The translations under genes were made by a program, and so were the position numbers. The notes beneath the pieces are model-generated. The model had not been told where the DNA came from and ran no database searches. It saw only the letters and a list, made by a program, of their open reading frames with translations. This document shows, piece after piece, positions 33,905-42,927 of a stretch of DNA of 64,000 nucleotides. Source of the DNA: Pararhodobacter sp. CCB-MM2. GTDB lineage: Bacteria; Pseudomonadota; Alphaproteobacteria; Rhodobacterales; Rhodobacteraceae. Each line of letters opens with the position of its first letter. Position 1 is the stretch's first letter. The stretch covers positions 1 to 64,000 of the forward strand of contig NZ_LRRR01000024.1 of assembly GCF_001691415.1 (NCBI RefSeq), written 5' to 3'.

Positions 33905-35476
33905 ATGAGACCTGAGGGACGCGGCGAGCATGACTCGCTCTATTTCACCTATCCGCAGTTCGACGCGCCCACGGAGGCCAGCACCGATCCCGCCCCCGTG
34001 GTGATCGTCGGCGCCGGCCCCATCGGCATGGTCGCGGCGCTAGAACTGGCGCGGCACGGCCAACGCTCGGTGCTGATCGACGCCAAGGCCACGTTCAACG
34101 ACGGCAGCCGGGCGATCTGCATCGCGCGGGCGAGCTATCACATCCTCGACCGGATCGGCGCGCTGGCCCCGTTCCTCAAGAAGTCCCTGCCCTGGACCAC
34201 CGGGCGCAGCTTCTATCGCGGCCAGCAGATCCTCGAATTCGCGATGCCGGACAGCGCGGATGACCGCTTCCGCCCGATGTACAACCTGCAACAGCAATAT
34301 ATCGAGCAATTCCTCTGGGACGCGGTTGCTGCCCAGCCACTGATCGAAACGCGCTGGCAGACGCGGCTGGAAGGGATCGAAACGCAGCCCGAGGGCGCCG
34401 TCCTGACCCTCACCGACCCCTACCGGACTTACGCGCTGTCCGCCCGCTGGGTGTTGGCAGCCGATGGCGCGCGCTCGACCGTCCGACGGCTGATGGGCCT
34501 GCGGCTGAAGGGCGAGAATTTCGAGGGCCGCTATGTCATCGCCGATGTGCGCATGGCCCATGACTACCCGACGATCCGCCGCGCCCTCTTCGACCCCGCC
34601 TGCCGCCCCGGCGGCACCGTGCTGATCCACCGCCAGCCCGACGACATCTGGCGCATCGACTACCAGCTGACCGAGGGCGAAAGCGCCGAGGAGGCGACGC
34701 GCGAGGACAATGTCCGCGCCTCGGTCCAGGGCGTGCTGGATGAGATCGGCGAGACCAGGGAATGGGAACTGGAATGGTGGTCGGTCTATTCCGCCAACAC
34801 CCTCGCGCTGGACGACTATCGCGCCGGGCCGGTGTTCTTCATCGGCGACTCGGCCCATATCGTGCCGATCTTCGGCGTCCGGGGCCTGAACAACGGCCTC
34901 GCCGACGCGCAGAATATCGGCTGGAAGCTGGCGCTGGTGTTGTCCGGTCAGGCGGGCGAAGGGCTTCTCGACAGCTACACGCCCGAGCGGCGCGGGGCGA
35001 CGCTCGATGTCTTCGCCAATGCCTCGAAAAGCGCGCGTTTCATGACGCCGCCGAGCTTCGGCTGGCAGCTGATGCGCGATGCGGCCTTGTCGCTGGCGCT
35101 GCGCTTCCCCTGGGCCGGGGATCTGGCCAACCCCCGCCAGATGGCGCCCTATACCTATGCCGACAGCCCCCTGACCGCGCCCGATGAGGGCCAAACCGGC
35201 CCCGTGCCCGGCGCGATGATCCCGGATGCCAATCTCGGTGACGGCTTCCTCTCCGAACGCATGGGGCCTTTGTTCACGCTCATCGCCTTCGGCGAGGCCC
35301 CCAAGGTCAGCCACCCATTGCTTACGGTCATCACCCTCCCCCCCGGTGCCGCGTGGAACGCCCCCGAGGGCGCCGCTTGGCTGATCCGCCCCGATCTCCA
35401 TGTCGCCGGCCGCTGGACATCCCTCGATCCCGCCGCCATCCTCGCCACGCTTGACCGGATACTGGAGCGCCCCTGA
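33905..35476 (+). CDS. FAD-dependent aromatic monooxygenase (MhpA / phenol hydroxylase type)
   Basis: 523 residues. The FAD-binding GxGxxG is VVIVGAGPIGMVAALELARHG near residue 30. The GD motif region is VFFIGDSAHIVPIFGVRGLNNGLADAQN, and a C-terminal thioredoxin-like part typical of phenol-hydroxylase-type enzymes follows. Family members hydroxylate phenolic rings with NAD(P)H and O2, for example 3-(3-hydroxyphenyl)propionate. It starts a three-gene operon with tight overlaps; GGGAGG precedes the ATG. Substrate is unknown. Confidence 0.85.
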   Translation: MRPEGRGEHDSLYFTYPQFDAPTEASTDPAPVVIVGAGPIGMVAALELARHGQRSVLIDAKATFNDGSRAICIARASYHILDRIGALAPFLKKSLPWTTGRSFYRGQQILEFAMPDSADDRFRPMYNLQQQYIEQFLWDAVAAQPLIETRWQTRLEGIETQPEGAVLTLTDPYRTYALSARWVLAADGARSTVRRLMGLRLKGENFEGRYVIADVRMAHDYPTIRRALFDPACRPGGTVLIHRQPDDIWRIDYQLTEGESAEEATREDNVRASVQGVLDEIGETREWELEWWSVYSANTLALDDYRAGPVFFIGDSAHIVPIFGVRGLNNGLADAQNIGWKLALVLSGQAGEGLLDSYTPERRGATLDVFANASKSARFMTPPSFGWQLMRDAALSLALRFPWAGDLANPRQMAPYTYADSPLTAPDEGQTGPVPGAMIPDANLGDGFLSERMGPLFTLIAFGEAPKVSHPLLTVITLPPGAAWNAPEGAAWLIRPDLHVAGRWTSLDPAAILATLDRILERP

Positions 35477-35649
35477 TGTCTGCCGAGCCGATCTACGACG
35501 CCCTTGCCGCCCATCTCGACACTTTGGGCGAGGCCAAGGCACCCCTGTTCCTGGCCAAGGCCGCGCTGGCGCTCGCGCAGGCGCTTGGCGATACCGACAT
35601 GGCGCTGAGCATCCTTCGGGAATGCGCGAAAAATCTGGAGAGCCGATGA
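35476..35649 (+). CDS. Small helical protein, DUF2783-like
   Basis: 57 residues, ATG sharing its A with the TGA of the monooxygenase gene and stop overlapping the next ATG (ATGA). Sequence is Ala/Leu-rich and helical (LGEAKAPLFLAKAALALAQA). Small proteins of this type (DUF2783) occur next to FAD monooxygenases in related bacteria; the match is by length, composition and context, not a firm motif. It may assist the hydroxylase. Confidence 0.65.
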   Translation: MSAEPIYDALAAHLDTLGEAKAPLFLAKAALALAQALGDTDMALSILRECAKNLESR

Positions 35650-36803
35650 ACGCCCCCCTGCCGAGCCTCACCAATGCCGATGTGGTCGAGCTCACCGATT
35701 TCCGCCACGCCCTGCACCGCCGCCCCGAGGTCTCGGGCAAGGAGGCCGAGACCGCCAAGGTCATCATCGCCGCCCTGCCCCAGCCCGACCAGCTGGTGAG
35801 CGGGCTGGGCGGCCACGGTGTGGCGGCGGTGTTCGACAGCGGGAAGCCGGGGCCGACGGTGCTGATCCGCTCGGAAACCGACGCGCTGCCGATCCTCGAA
35901 CTCGGCACGGTGCCGCATGCCAGCGAAGTGCCCGGGGTCTCGCATCTCTGCGGCCATGAGGGGCATTCGACGATCCTCATGGGCCTCGCCCGCCTGCTGT
36001 CGCGCCAACGCCCGGCAACGGGTCGCGTGGTGCTGATGTTCCAGCCGGCCGAGGAAGACGGCTCGGGCGCGGCGGCGGTGCTGGCCGATCCCGCCTTCGC
36101 CCCCCTGACGCCCGACTGGTCCTTGAGCCTGCACAACATGCCCGGCATCGCGCTGGGTCACGCCTGGCTGGCCGCGGGGCCGATGAACTGCGCCTCGGCC
36201 GGGCTGAAGATCCGCCTAATGGGCGGCACCGCGCATGCCTCGATGCCCGAGGACGGCCGCGCCCCCACCCCCGCCCTGCCGCGCCTGATCGACGGGCTGC
36301 GCGCGATGGGTCCGGGCGGTGCGATGCAGCCCGGCTTCCGGCTGGCCACGATCACCCATCTGCGCATGGGCGAGCCCGCCTTCGGCATCGCGCCGGGCGA
36401 GGCGGAGCTTTGGGTCACCTTGCGCGGCCTGACGGATGAGGATCTCGACGCGCTGCTCGATCAGGCCCGCGCTTTGGCCCGCGCCGAGGCCGAGGCGGCG
36501 GAACTGTCAGTGAGTTTTGAGGTCCACGACCATTTCCGCGCCTGCACCAACCACCCCGAGGCCGTCGCCGTCCTCGCCCGCGCGCTGGAAGCCGAGGGCA
36601 TCCCGCATGAACCGGGCGACCTGCCGATGCGCGCTTCCGAGGATTTCGGCCGCTTCGGTTCGGTATCGAAATCGGCGATGTTCCTCTTGGGCTCGGGCGT
36701 CGATTGCCCGGCGCTGCACACCCAGACCTACGATTTCCCCGATGCGCTGATCCCGCAGGGCGTCGCCGTCTTTCACCGCGCCATCACCGAGCTGTTGGGC
36801 TGA
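35646..36803 (+). CDS. M20-family amidohydrolase/peptidase
   Basis: 385 residues from the ATG at 35646 (ATGA overlap). M20D-type features: FRHALHRRPEVSGKE near the N-terminus, the metal site region SHLCGHEGHSTILMGLA, FQPAEEDGSGAAAVL and GGTAHASMPEDG in the dimerisation domain. Such enzymes cleave N-acyl or hippurate-type amides. Coupled with an aromatic hydroxylase, it may release an aromatic acid or amine from a conjugate; that is inference. The 3' gap to 37014 contains repeat-type sequence only. Confidence 0.88.
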   Translation: MNAPLPSLTNADVVELTDFRHALHRRPEVSGKEAETAKVIIAALPQPDQLVSGLGGHGVAAVFDSGKPGPTVLIRSETDALPILELGTVPHASEVPGVSHLCGHEGHSTILMGLARLLSRQRPATGRVVLMFQPAEEDGSGAAAVLADPAFAPLTPDWSLSLHNMPGIALGHAWLAAGPMNCASAGLKIRLMGGTAHASMPEDGRAPTPALPRLIDGLRAMGPGGAMQPGFRLATITHLRMGEPAFGIAPGEAELWVTLRGLTDEDLDALLDQARALARAEAEAAELSVSFEVHDHFRACTNHPEAVAVLARALEAEGIPHEPGDLPMRASEDFGRFGSVSKSAMFLLGSGVDCPALHTQTYDFPDALIPQGVAVFHRAITELLG

Positions 36804-36946
36804 ATTGGGCTGTCGCTCCAGAAGAGCGTATTTGAAGCAGAGTGAATGGCAGAGCGCGGCGTGGGGTGACCGGCGCCGCGTTTGAGTATTTGGAACAAGG
36901 TGAGGGGGGCGAGCGCAGGGATAAGGACAATTTGAACCAAATTGCC

Positions 36947-37008
36947 CATCTTTGCTCCCCAAATATCCTCGGGGGTGAGCCCGAAGGGCGAGGGGGCAGA
37001 CAGCCCCC
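36947..37008 (-). repeat. Dispersed intergenic repeat, copy 2 (CCCCCGAGGATATTT family)
   Basis: Reverse complement of the 8841-8888 element: CATCTTTGCTCC, AAATATCCTCGGGGGT and GGGGCAGACAGCCCC in order, with a 15-nt insertion between the last two. A weaker related string (GAGTATTTGGAACAAGGTGA) lies nearby at about 36884-36903. It sits between the convergent M20 and flavoprotein genes and could act as a transcription end. Confidence 0.7.
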
Positions 37009-37014
37009 TCCTTT

Positions 37015-38706
37015 CTAGCCCGCCGCGCGTCCTGCCGCTCGGCCCGAGAACAGACAGCCCCCGAGGAACGTCCCCTCCAATGCGTTGAGCCCGTGATAGC
37101 CGCCCCCGCCGAAACCCGCACATTCGCCGGCGGCGAAGAGCCCGTCGATCCGCGCGCCCGTCGCATCCAGCACCGCGCCGTCGATGTCCGTGTGCAGCCC
37201 TCCCAGGGTCTTGCGGGTCAGGACCGAGAGGCGGACGCCGATCAGCGGGCCCTGCGCGGGGTCGAGGATGCGGTGCGGCTTGGCGGTGCGGATCAGCTTG
37301 TCGCCGAGATATGTCCGCGCGCCCCGGATCGCGGTGATCTGCGCGTCCTTGGCGAAGGGATTGTCGATTTGCGCATCGCGCGCCTCGATCTGCGCCCTCA
37401 GCCCGGCGGGGTCCAGCAGCGGATCGCCCATCTGCGCGGCGATCGCGTTCATCCCGGCGACCAGCGACTTCAGATCCCCGGCCACGGCGAAATCGGCGCC
37501 ATGCTCCTTGAAGGCCTCGACCGGCCCCGTCGCCTTGCCGCCCGATCCCAACCGCGATTTCAGCACCTCGGCCCAGCGACCCGAGGTCAGATCCGGGTTC
37601 TGCTCGGAGCCGGAGAGCGCGAATTCCTTCTTAATAATCCCCTGCGTCAGCACGAACCAGCTGTGCTGATGGCCGGTCGAGAGGATGCGCTTCAGCGTCC
37701 CCAAAGTATCGAAGCCGGGCAGGTAGGGCGGCTCCATCCGCTGGCCCAGCGCGTCGAACCACAAGGACGAGGGGCCGGGCAGGATGCGGATGCCGTGCTC
37801 GGGCCAGATCGGGTCCCAGTTCCGGATCCCCTCGCAATAATGCCACATCCGGTCGGTGTTGATCGTCGCGGCGCCGGCGCCCTGCGTCACCTCGATCATG
37901 TCGCCATCCACATGCGCCGGTACGCCGGCAACCATCCGTGTGGGCGGCGGCCCCAGACGGTCGGCGGGCCAGGCGGCGCGCACGCGGTCGAAGTTGCCGC
38001 CGATCCCGCCGGAGGTCACCACAACCGATCCCGCCTCGACTTCGAAGGCGCCGACGACCACGCGGCTGGATTTCTGCCCCCGCGCGACAGGCGTTTCCTC
38101 AAGCACCTCCCCCGAAACCCCCGCGATTCGGCCGGCGGAGCGGCTGATACCGGTGACCCGGTGGCGATGAAGGATGCGCAAGCGGCCCGACGCGACGTGA
38201 TCCGCCGCCATCCTCTCGAACGGGGCCAGAACGCCCGGCCCGGTGCCCCAGGTGATGTGAAAGCGAGGGACGGAATTGCCATGCCCATGCGCCAGTGCTC
38301 CACCCCGCTCGGCCCAGCCGACGACCGGAAACCAGCGCATGCCGATGCCGTGCAGCCACTCGCGCATCTCGCCGGCGGCGAAGCTGACATAGGCCTCGGC
38401 CACGCGGCGCGGCCAGACATCCTGCGGGCCGTCGAACTGCGCCGAACCCAGCCAGTCCTGCAAAGCCAGAGCCTCGGAATCACGAATACGCATCCGGCGC
38501 TGTTCGGGTGTGTCGACCATGAACAGGCCGCCCAAGGACCAGAAGGCTTGCCCACCCAGATTCTGCGGCCCCTCCTGATCCAGCACGATCACCCGCTTCC
38601 CCCGATCCGCGGCCTCGCAAGCGGCGACCAGACCTGCCAGTCCGACGCCGACCACGACGACGTCCGCGGCCAAGGCGCCCGAACCCGCTATCCCCCCTGA
38701 GTGCAT
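37015..38706 (-). CDS. FAD-binding dehydrogenase (KSTD/fumarate reductase-like)
   Basis: 563 residues from the ATG at 38706, with GGGAGGAA about 7 nt upstream. The FAD-binding motif is VVVVGVGLAGLVAACEAADRG followed by DQEGPQNLGGQAFWSLGG. C-terminal GGLHTDIDGAVLD and GGGGYHGLNALEGTFLGGC complete the FAD site of the 3-ketosteroid dehydrogenase/fumarate reductase superfamily. The subgroup is annotated simply as FAD-binding dehydrogenase; substrate unknown. It is divergent from the Wza-like gene across about 190 bp. Confidence 0.88.
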   Translation of the reverse strand: MHSGGIAGSGALAADVVVVGVGLAGLVAACEAADRGKRVIVLDQEGPQNLGGQAFWSLGGLFMVDTPEQRRMRIRDSEALALQDWLGSAQFDGPQDVWPRRVAEAYVSFAAGEMREWLHGIGMRWFPVVGWAERGGALAHGHGNSVPRFHITWGTGPGVLAPFERMAADHVASGRLRILHRHRVTGISRSAGRIAGVSGEVLEETPVARGQKSSRVVVGAFEVEAGSVVVTSGGIGGNFDRVRAAWPADRLGPPPTRMVAGVPAHVDGDMIEVTQGAGAATINTDRMWHYCEGIRNWDPIWPEHGIRILPGPSSLWFDALGQRMEPPYLPGFDTLGTLKRILSTGHQHSWFVLTQGIIKKEFALSGSEQNPDLTSGRWAEVLKSRLGSGGKATGPVEAFKEHGADFAVAGDLKSLVAGMNAIAAQMGDPLLDPAGLRAQIEARDAQIDNPFAKDAQITAIRGARTYLGDKLIRTAKPHRILDPAQGPLIGVRLSVLTRKTLGGLHTDIDGAVLDATGARIDGLFAAGECAGFGGGGYHGLNALEGTFLGGCLFSGRAAGRAAG

Positions 38707-38895
38707 GGCAACTTTCCTCCCACCTGCCATGCAAAGTGTTGCACTGACGCCCCGCTCAGGCAACAAACCGTCCATGCAGCTTGTCGCAATCCTGCTCTCA
38801 CGGTAGCGTTTGCGGCAAAATCAAGTCGCGCGCCGCAACGACGGCCAATGGGCACCAAGCCGCGAGACTCCAAGCAGAGCAGGCGACAGAAAAAA

Positions 38896-40059
38896 ATGAT
38901 GACCCAATTGACCCAATCTCTTTCGCCAGTACCGTCTTATTTTCCGAGTAAATCATGGCTGACGCGCGTCGTCGCCGTCATCGCCCTTCCTCTCATTGTC
39001 GCCGGCTGCTCGATGCCGCGCGGTGCCGCATTGCAATCGGAAATCCTCAGCGGGACCGACAATCCCGAGACCGAGGTGCAGGTCTTTGCCGTCACCCGTG
39101 CCTCTTTGGACATCATCCAGGCGTGGCCGCCGGCGCAGTCTGATGTCCGCTTCAATTGGACGTCGGCCAGTGCCGCAGCCGTTGCCCGCACCATCCGCCC
39201 CGGCGACCTGATGAGCATCGCGGTCTGGGACAGCCAGCCCGAATCGCTGCTGACCACCGGTGAGCAGCGCATGGTGAACATGCAGGATGTGCCGGTTTCG
39301 GCGTCGGGCCGGGTGTTCGTGCCCTATGTCGGTGAGCTGCGGGTCTCGGGCATGACGGCAGAACAGGCGCGGCGCGAGATCCAGCAGCAGTTGCTGGCCA
39401 TCGTGCCCGACGGACAGGTCCAGCTGACCGTCACCCCGGGCAGTGCCAACCGCATCGACGTGGTGACCGGCGTGGCCCGCCCCGGCCGCATCGAATTGCC
39501 CGAGATCAGCCCGACGATTCTCAGCGTCATCGCCGAGGCCGGTGGCATCTCGCCCAACTTGCGCAACCCGCTGGTCCGGTTGAACCGCGCTGGCGTGAGC
39601 TATGCCGTCCCCGCGGGCGACCTGTTCTCGAACCCGGCCTACGACATCCAGTTGCGCGGGGGGGATCGGATCCTCGTCGAGCAGGACGGCCGCAGCTACA
39701 TCGCGCTCGGCGCCTCGGGCCGGCAGGAAGTCGTCTATTTCGAGCGTGAGCATGTCTCGGCACTCGACGCACTGTCGACCATCGGCGGGCTGCAGGCCAC
39801 CCGGGCGAACCTTGAGGGCGTGATGGTCCTGCGCGAGTATCCGGCGAGCGCCGTGCGTCCCGGAATCGCCTATCCGGACCATCAGGAGGTGATCTTCACC
39901 TTCGATCTGACCTCGGCCGACGGTCTGTTCGCCGCCGAGCAGTTCCAGATCCAGCCGGGCGACGTCGTCTTGGCGACCGAGAGCGCGGCCCCGCTGATTG
40001 CCAACGTCATGGGCATCTTGCGCAACGCCGCGCAGACCTCGCGCGCGTTCACGAACTGA
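38896..40059 (+). CDS. Wza-like polysaccharide export lipoprotein
   Basis: 387 residues from ATG 38896 (a second ATG follows immediately). The signal ends in LPLIVAGCSM, a lipobox with Cys acylation. The polysaccharide-export domain begins near IRPGDLMSIAVWD and is followed by SLBB-type repeats (VTGVARPGRIELPE, IALGASGRQEVVYF). Outer-membrane export of capsule or exopolysaccharide is the family role. No Wzc, glycosyltransferase or flippase gene is nearby, so it is isolated here. A hairpin terminator follows. Confidence 0.88.
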   Translation: MMTQLTQSLSPVPSYFPSKSWLTRVVAVIALPLIVAGCSMPRGAALQSEILSGTDNPETEVQVFAVTRASLDIIQAWPPAQSDVRFNWTSASAAAVARTIRPGDLMSIAVWDSQPESLLTTGEQRMVNMQDVPVSASGRVFVPYVGELRVSGMTAEQARREIQQQLLAIVPDGQVQLTVTPGSANRIDVVTGVARPGRIELPEISPTILSVIAEAGGISPNLRNPLVRLNRAGVSYAVPAGDLFSNPAYDIQLRGGDRILVEQDGRSYIALGASGRQEVVYFEREHVSALDALSTIGGLQATRANLEGVMVLREYPASAVRPGIAYPDHQEVIFTFDLTSADGLFAAEQFQIQPGDVVLATESAAPLIANVMGILRNAAQTSRAFTN

Positions 40060-40079
40060 TCCGGCCCACAGTCTACCAG

Positions 40080-40107
40080 ACGGCCCGCCCTGCACGGCGG
40101 GCCGTTT
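40080..40107 (+). terminator. Rho-independent-type terminator after the Wza-like gene
   Basis: Perfect 10-bp stem ACGGCCCGCC / GGCGGGCCGT around loop CTGCAC, followed by TT. It ends the exporter transcript 21 bp after the stop codon. Confidence 0.8.
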
Positions 40108-40211
40108 GTCGTTTCCGATGTCGCATTCGCGCCCGGCGACTCCGCAGCAGACCTTGCCGGGCGCGGGGAAAACTCGCAGTAAGGCAGCCAGACCGCGAGG
40201 ACCCCGCCCCC

Positions 40212-41021
40212 ATGCCGCTCTTCAAGCCCCGCCCGACAGCCACGCCCGCCCCCGTGCGGGTCGCCGGGCATTTCGGCGAGCTCATGCAGGGCCGTCTGGG
40301 GGCGACCGGGCCCTTGGCGTTGATCTCGCTGCCCTGCCCGGCTTTGTGGGTGCAGCTGGACGGGATGGACGCCGGCCTCTTGGGCCCACGCCGGGTAGAG
40401 GTGCTGTGCCGTCATCTGGGCCTGCCGGAGCCCAAACTCTTGCCCTCGATCGCCGCGACCATGCCGCCGGGTGGCGGCGCCGGCTCGTCGACCGCCGCAC
40501 TTGTCGCCATCGCCCGCTGGCTGGGGTTCGACGGCACGCCCGCCGAGCTGGCCCGCGCCTGCGCCGCCGCCGAGGGGGCGAGTGACCCGCTGATGATGCC
40601 CGATGCCGAGCGCCTGCTCTTCGCCCCGCGTCAGGGTCGGGTGCTGGAGGACATGCCGGTGCTGCCGCCCTTCACCGTGGTCGGCGGCTTCTTCGGCGCC
40701 GGGCAGCGCACCGACCCCGAGGACGAGGCCTTCCCCGACATCGACGATCTGGTCGAGCAATGGCGGCTGGGGCCGGATCTGGCCGGCATGGCGCGGCTGG
40801 CCTCGGAAAGCGCGCGCCGCACGCTGGCAAAGCGAGGTCCGACCGGTGACCCGACTGCGGCCTTGGCAGAACAGCTGGAGGCCGAGGGCTGGATGATCGC
40901 CCATACCGGCAGCGCCCGCGGATTGATCTATCCGCGCGACAAGGTCCCGAGAGGGGTCGAGGAAGCCCTGCAAGCCGCGGGCTTCACAGGCGTGTTGCGC
41001 TTCGACGGGGGCGGATCATGA
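40212..41021 (+). CDS. L-threonine kinase for cobalamin synthesis (PduX-like GHMP kinase)
   Basis: 269 residues. The GHMP ATP-binding motif MPPGGGAGSSTAALVAIARW lies at about 84-103, and the N-terminus VRVAGHFGELMQG matches PduX/BluE proteins. They phosphorylate L-threonine, the precursor of the aminopropanol arm of vitamin B12. The next two genes (cbiB-like and cobC-like) use threonine-phosphate and confirm the assignment. Start is the ATG at 40212; its stop overlaps the next ATG. Confidence 0.88.
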   Translation: MPLFKPRPTATPAPVRVAGHFGELMQGRLGATGPLALISLPCPALWVQLDGMDAGLLGPRRVEVLCRHLGLPEPKLLPSIAATMPPGGGAGSSTAALVAIARWLGFDGTPAELARACAAAEGASDPLMMPDAERLLFAPRQGRVLEDMPVLPPFTVVGGFFGAGQRTDPEDEAFPDIDDLVEQWRLGPDLAGMARLASESARRTLAKRGPTGDPTAALAEQLEAEGWMIAHTGSARGLIYPRDKVPRGVEEALQAAGFTGVLRFDGGGS

Positions 41022-41953
41022 GCTTTGCTGCGGCGATGCTGATCGCCATGGGGATCGACGCGCTGATCGGCTGGCCCGATGCGTTGTACCGGCGGATCGG
41101 CCATCCGGTCACCTGGCTCGGGGCGTTGATCTCAGGGCTGGAGGGGCGGCTGAACCGTGGCGCCAATCGCCGCGCCAAGGGCGTCCTTGCCGCGCTGGTG
41201 GTGATCCTGACGGCGGGCGGCACGGCGGCGGCGATCACCGCGCTGCTGCCGGGGGGCTGGATCGGAATCGTGGTGACGGGCGTTCTGGCCTGGCCCCTGG
41301 TTGCCATCCGCTCGATGCATCAACATGTCGCCGCCGTGGCCGAGCCGCTGATCCGCGGCGATCTGGCCGGCGCGCGCTATGCCGTGTCGATGATCGTCGG
41401 GCGCGACCCGTCGCAGCTGGATCAGGCCGGGGTTGCCCGCGCGGCGGTCGAGAGCCTCGCCGAGAATACCTCGGACGGGATCGTCGCGCCCCTGTTCTGG
41501 GGTGTCGTTGCGGGCCTGCCCGGAATTGCCGCTTACAAGGCGATCAACACGCTGGATTCGATGATCGGCCATCGGAATGAGCGGTATGAGCAATTCGGCT
41601 GGGCCTCGGCCCGCATCGACGATCTGGTGAACCTCGCGCCCGCGCGGCTGACCGGGGTGCTGTTCGCGCTGGTCTCGGCACGGCCTATCGTCGCGCTGCG
41701 AACGATGATGCGGGATGCGGGTCAGCACCGTTCTCCCAACGCAGGCTGGCCCGAGGCGGCGATGGCCGGATCTTTGTGGATCCGTTTGTCGGGTCCGCGC
41801 GTTTACGGGGACAGGGTCGCGCAGGAGCCCTGGGTGAATGGCGGGGCCCCCGATCCGCAACCCCAGGACCTTGCGCGCGCTCTGGCCCTATATCGCCGGG
41901 CGATGGGGGTTCTGGGGGGAATCGTGGCAATCGTGGCGGTGTGCGGATGGTGA
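41018..41953 (+). CDS. cbiB: Adenosylcobinamide-phosphate synthase (CbiB/CobD)
   Basis: 311 residues with four or five membrane segments. Conserved motifs: GIDALIGWPDALYRRIGHPVTWLG at the N-terminus, ESLAENTSDGIVAPLFW and NTLDSMIGHRNERYEQFGWASAR. It attaches (R)-1-aminopropan-2-ol phosphate or its equivalent to adenosylcobyric acid in the membrane. ATGA overlap with the threonine kinase and a 7-bp overlap with the decarboxylase gene mark one operon. Confidence 0.94.
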   Translation: MSFAAAMLIAMGIDALIGWPDALYRRIGHPVTWLGALISGLEGRLNRGANRRAKGVLAALVVILTAGGTAAAITALLPGGWIGIVVTGVLAWPLVAIRSMHQHVAAVAEPLIRGDLAGARYAVSMIVGRDPSQLDQAGVARAAVESLAENTSDGIVAPLFWGVVAGLPGIAAYKAINTLDSMIGHRNERYEQFGWASARIDDLVNLAPARLTGVLFALVSARPIVALRTMMRDAGQHRSPNAGWPEAAMAGSLWIRLSGPRVYGDRVAQEPWVNGGAPDPQPQDLARALALYRRAMGVLGGIVAIVAVCGW

Positions 41954-42927
41954 AGCGGGATCATGGCGGCAATCTGGATGCCGCGAAGGCCGAGTATGGC
42001 CCGATGACGGGCGGCTGGGTGGATCTCTCCACCGGCATCAACCGGCGGCCCTATCCGCTTCCGGCGCTCTCGTCCGAGGCCTTCACCGCCCTTCCCAGCG
42101 CCCACGCGCAGGAGGCGCTGATCGCCGCTGCCGCCCGCGCCTATGGCGTGAAACCCGCGCGTGTCTTGCCTTTGGCGGGCGCGCAGTCGGCGATCCAGCT
42201 TTACCCGCGTCTGCGCGAACCCGGCGACGCGCGGGTGATCCGCCCGACTTACAATGAACACGCCGCCTCGCTGATCGCGCAGGGCTGGACCTTGCAGAAT
42301 GTCGAGGGGCTGCAGGCCCTGCACGGCGCGGATCTGGCCGTGGTGGTCAATCCCAACAATCCGGATGGCCGCAGCTGGTCGCCCGAGGCGATGCAGAACC
42401 TCGCCAAGCGGGTGGGCCTGCTGGTGGTGGATGAGAGCTTCGCCGATCCGCATCCTGAGCTGTCGGTCGCGGCCTCGGCCCCGGACAATGTGCTGGTGCT
42501 GCGCTCGTTCGGCAAGTTCTACGGGCTGGCCGGGCTGCGGCTGGGCTTCATCCTCGGCGCGCCCGAGATGCTGGCGCGCTTGCGGGAATGGGCGGGGCCG
42601 TGGTCGGTGAACGGCCCGGCGCTGGAGGTCGGCACCAAGGCCTTGACGGACAAGGACTGGCAGGCCAGCTCGACGGCGCGGTTGGGCGAGGACGCGGCGC
42701 GGCTCGATGCGATGGCCGAGCGCGCGGGCTGGATCTTGGTGGGCGGCACGGCCCTGTTCCGCAGCTATGCCACGCCCGATGCCGAAGCGACGCAGGTTCA
42801 TCTGGCCAAACGCGGGATCTGGTCGCGCCGCTTCCCCTATTCGCAGACCTGGATCAGACTGGGCCTGCCGGACGGCGCGGAATGGTCGCGCGTCGAGCAG
42901 GCTTTGTCGGAATGGAGACCCGCATGA
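41947..42927 (+). CDS. cobC: Threonine-phosphate decarboxylase (CobC/CobD-type aminotransferase fold)
   Basis: 326 residues from the ATG at 41947. It is a fold-type I PLP enzyme: DHGGNLDAA and STGINRRPYP at the N-terminus, VVNPNNPDGR, and the PLP-lysine region LRSFGKFYGLAGLRLGF. It decarboxylates L-threonine O-3-phosphate to aminopropanol phosphate, used by CbiB. Its stop overlaps the ATG of the SDR gene. Confidence 0.92.
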   Translation: MVKRDHGGNLDAAKAEYGPMTGGWVDLSTGINRRPYPLPALSSEAFTALPSAHAQEALIAAAARAYGVKPARVLPLAGAQSAIQLYPRLREPGDARVIRPTYNEHAASLIAQGWTLQNVEGLQALHGADLAVVVNPNNPDGRSWSPEAMQNLAKRVGLLVVDESFADPHPELSVAASAPDNVLVLRSFGKFYGLAGLRLGFILGAPEMLARLREWAGPWSVNGPALEVGTKALTDKDWQASSTARLGEDAARLDAMAERAGWILVGGTALFRSYATPDAEATQVHLAKRGIWSRRFPYSQTWIRLGLPDGAEWSRVEQALSEWRPA

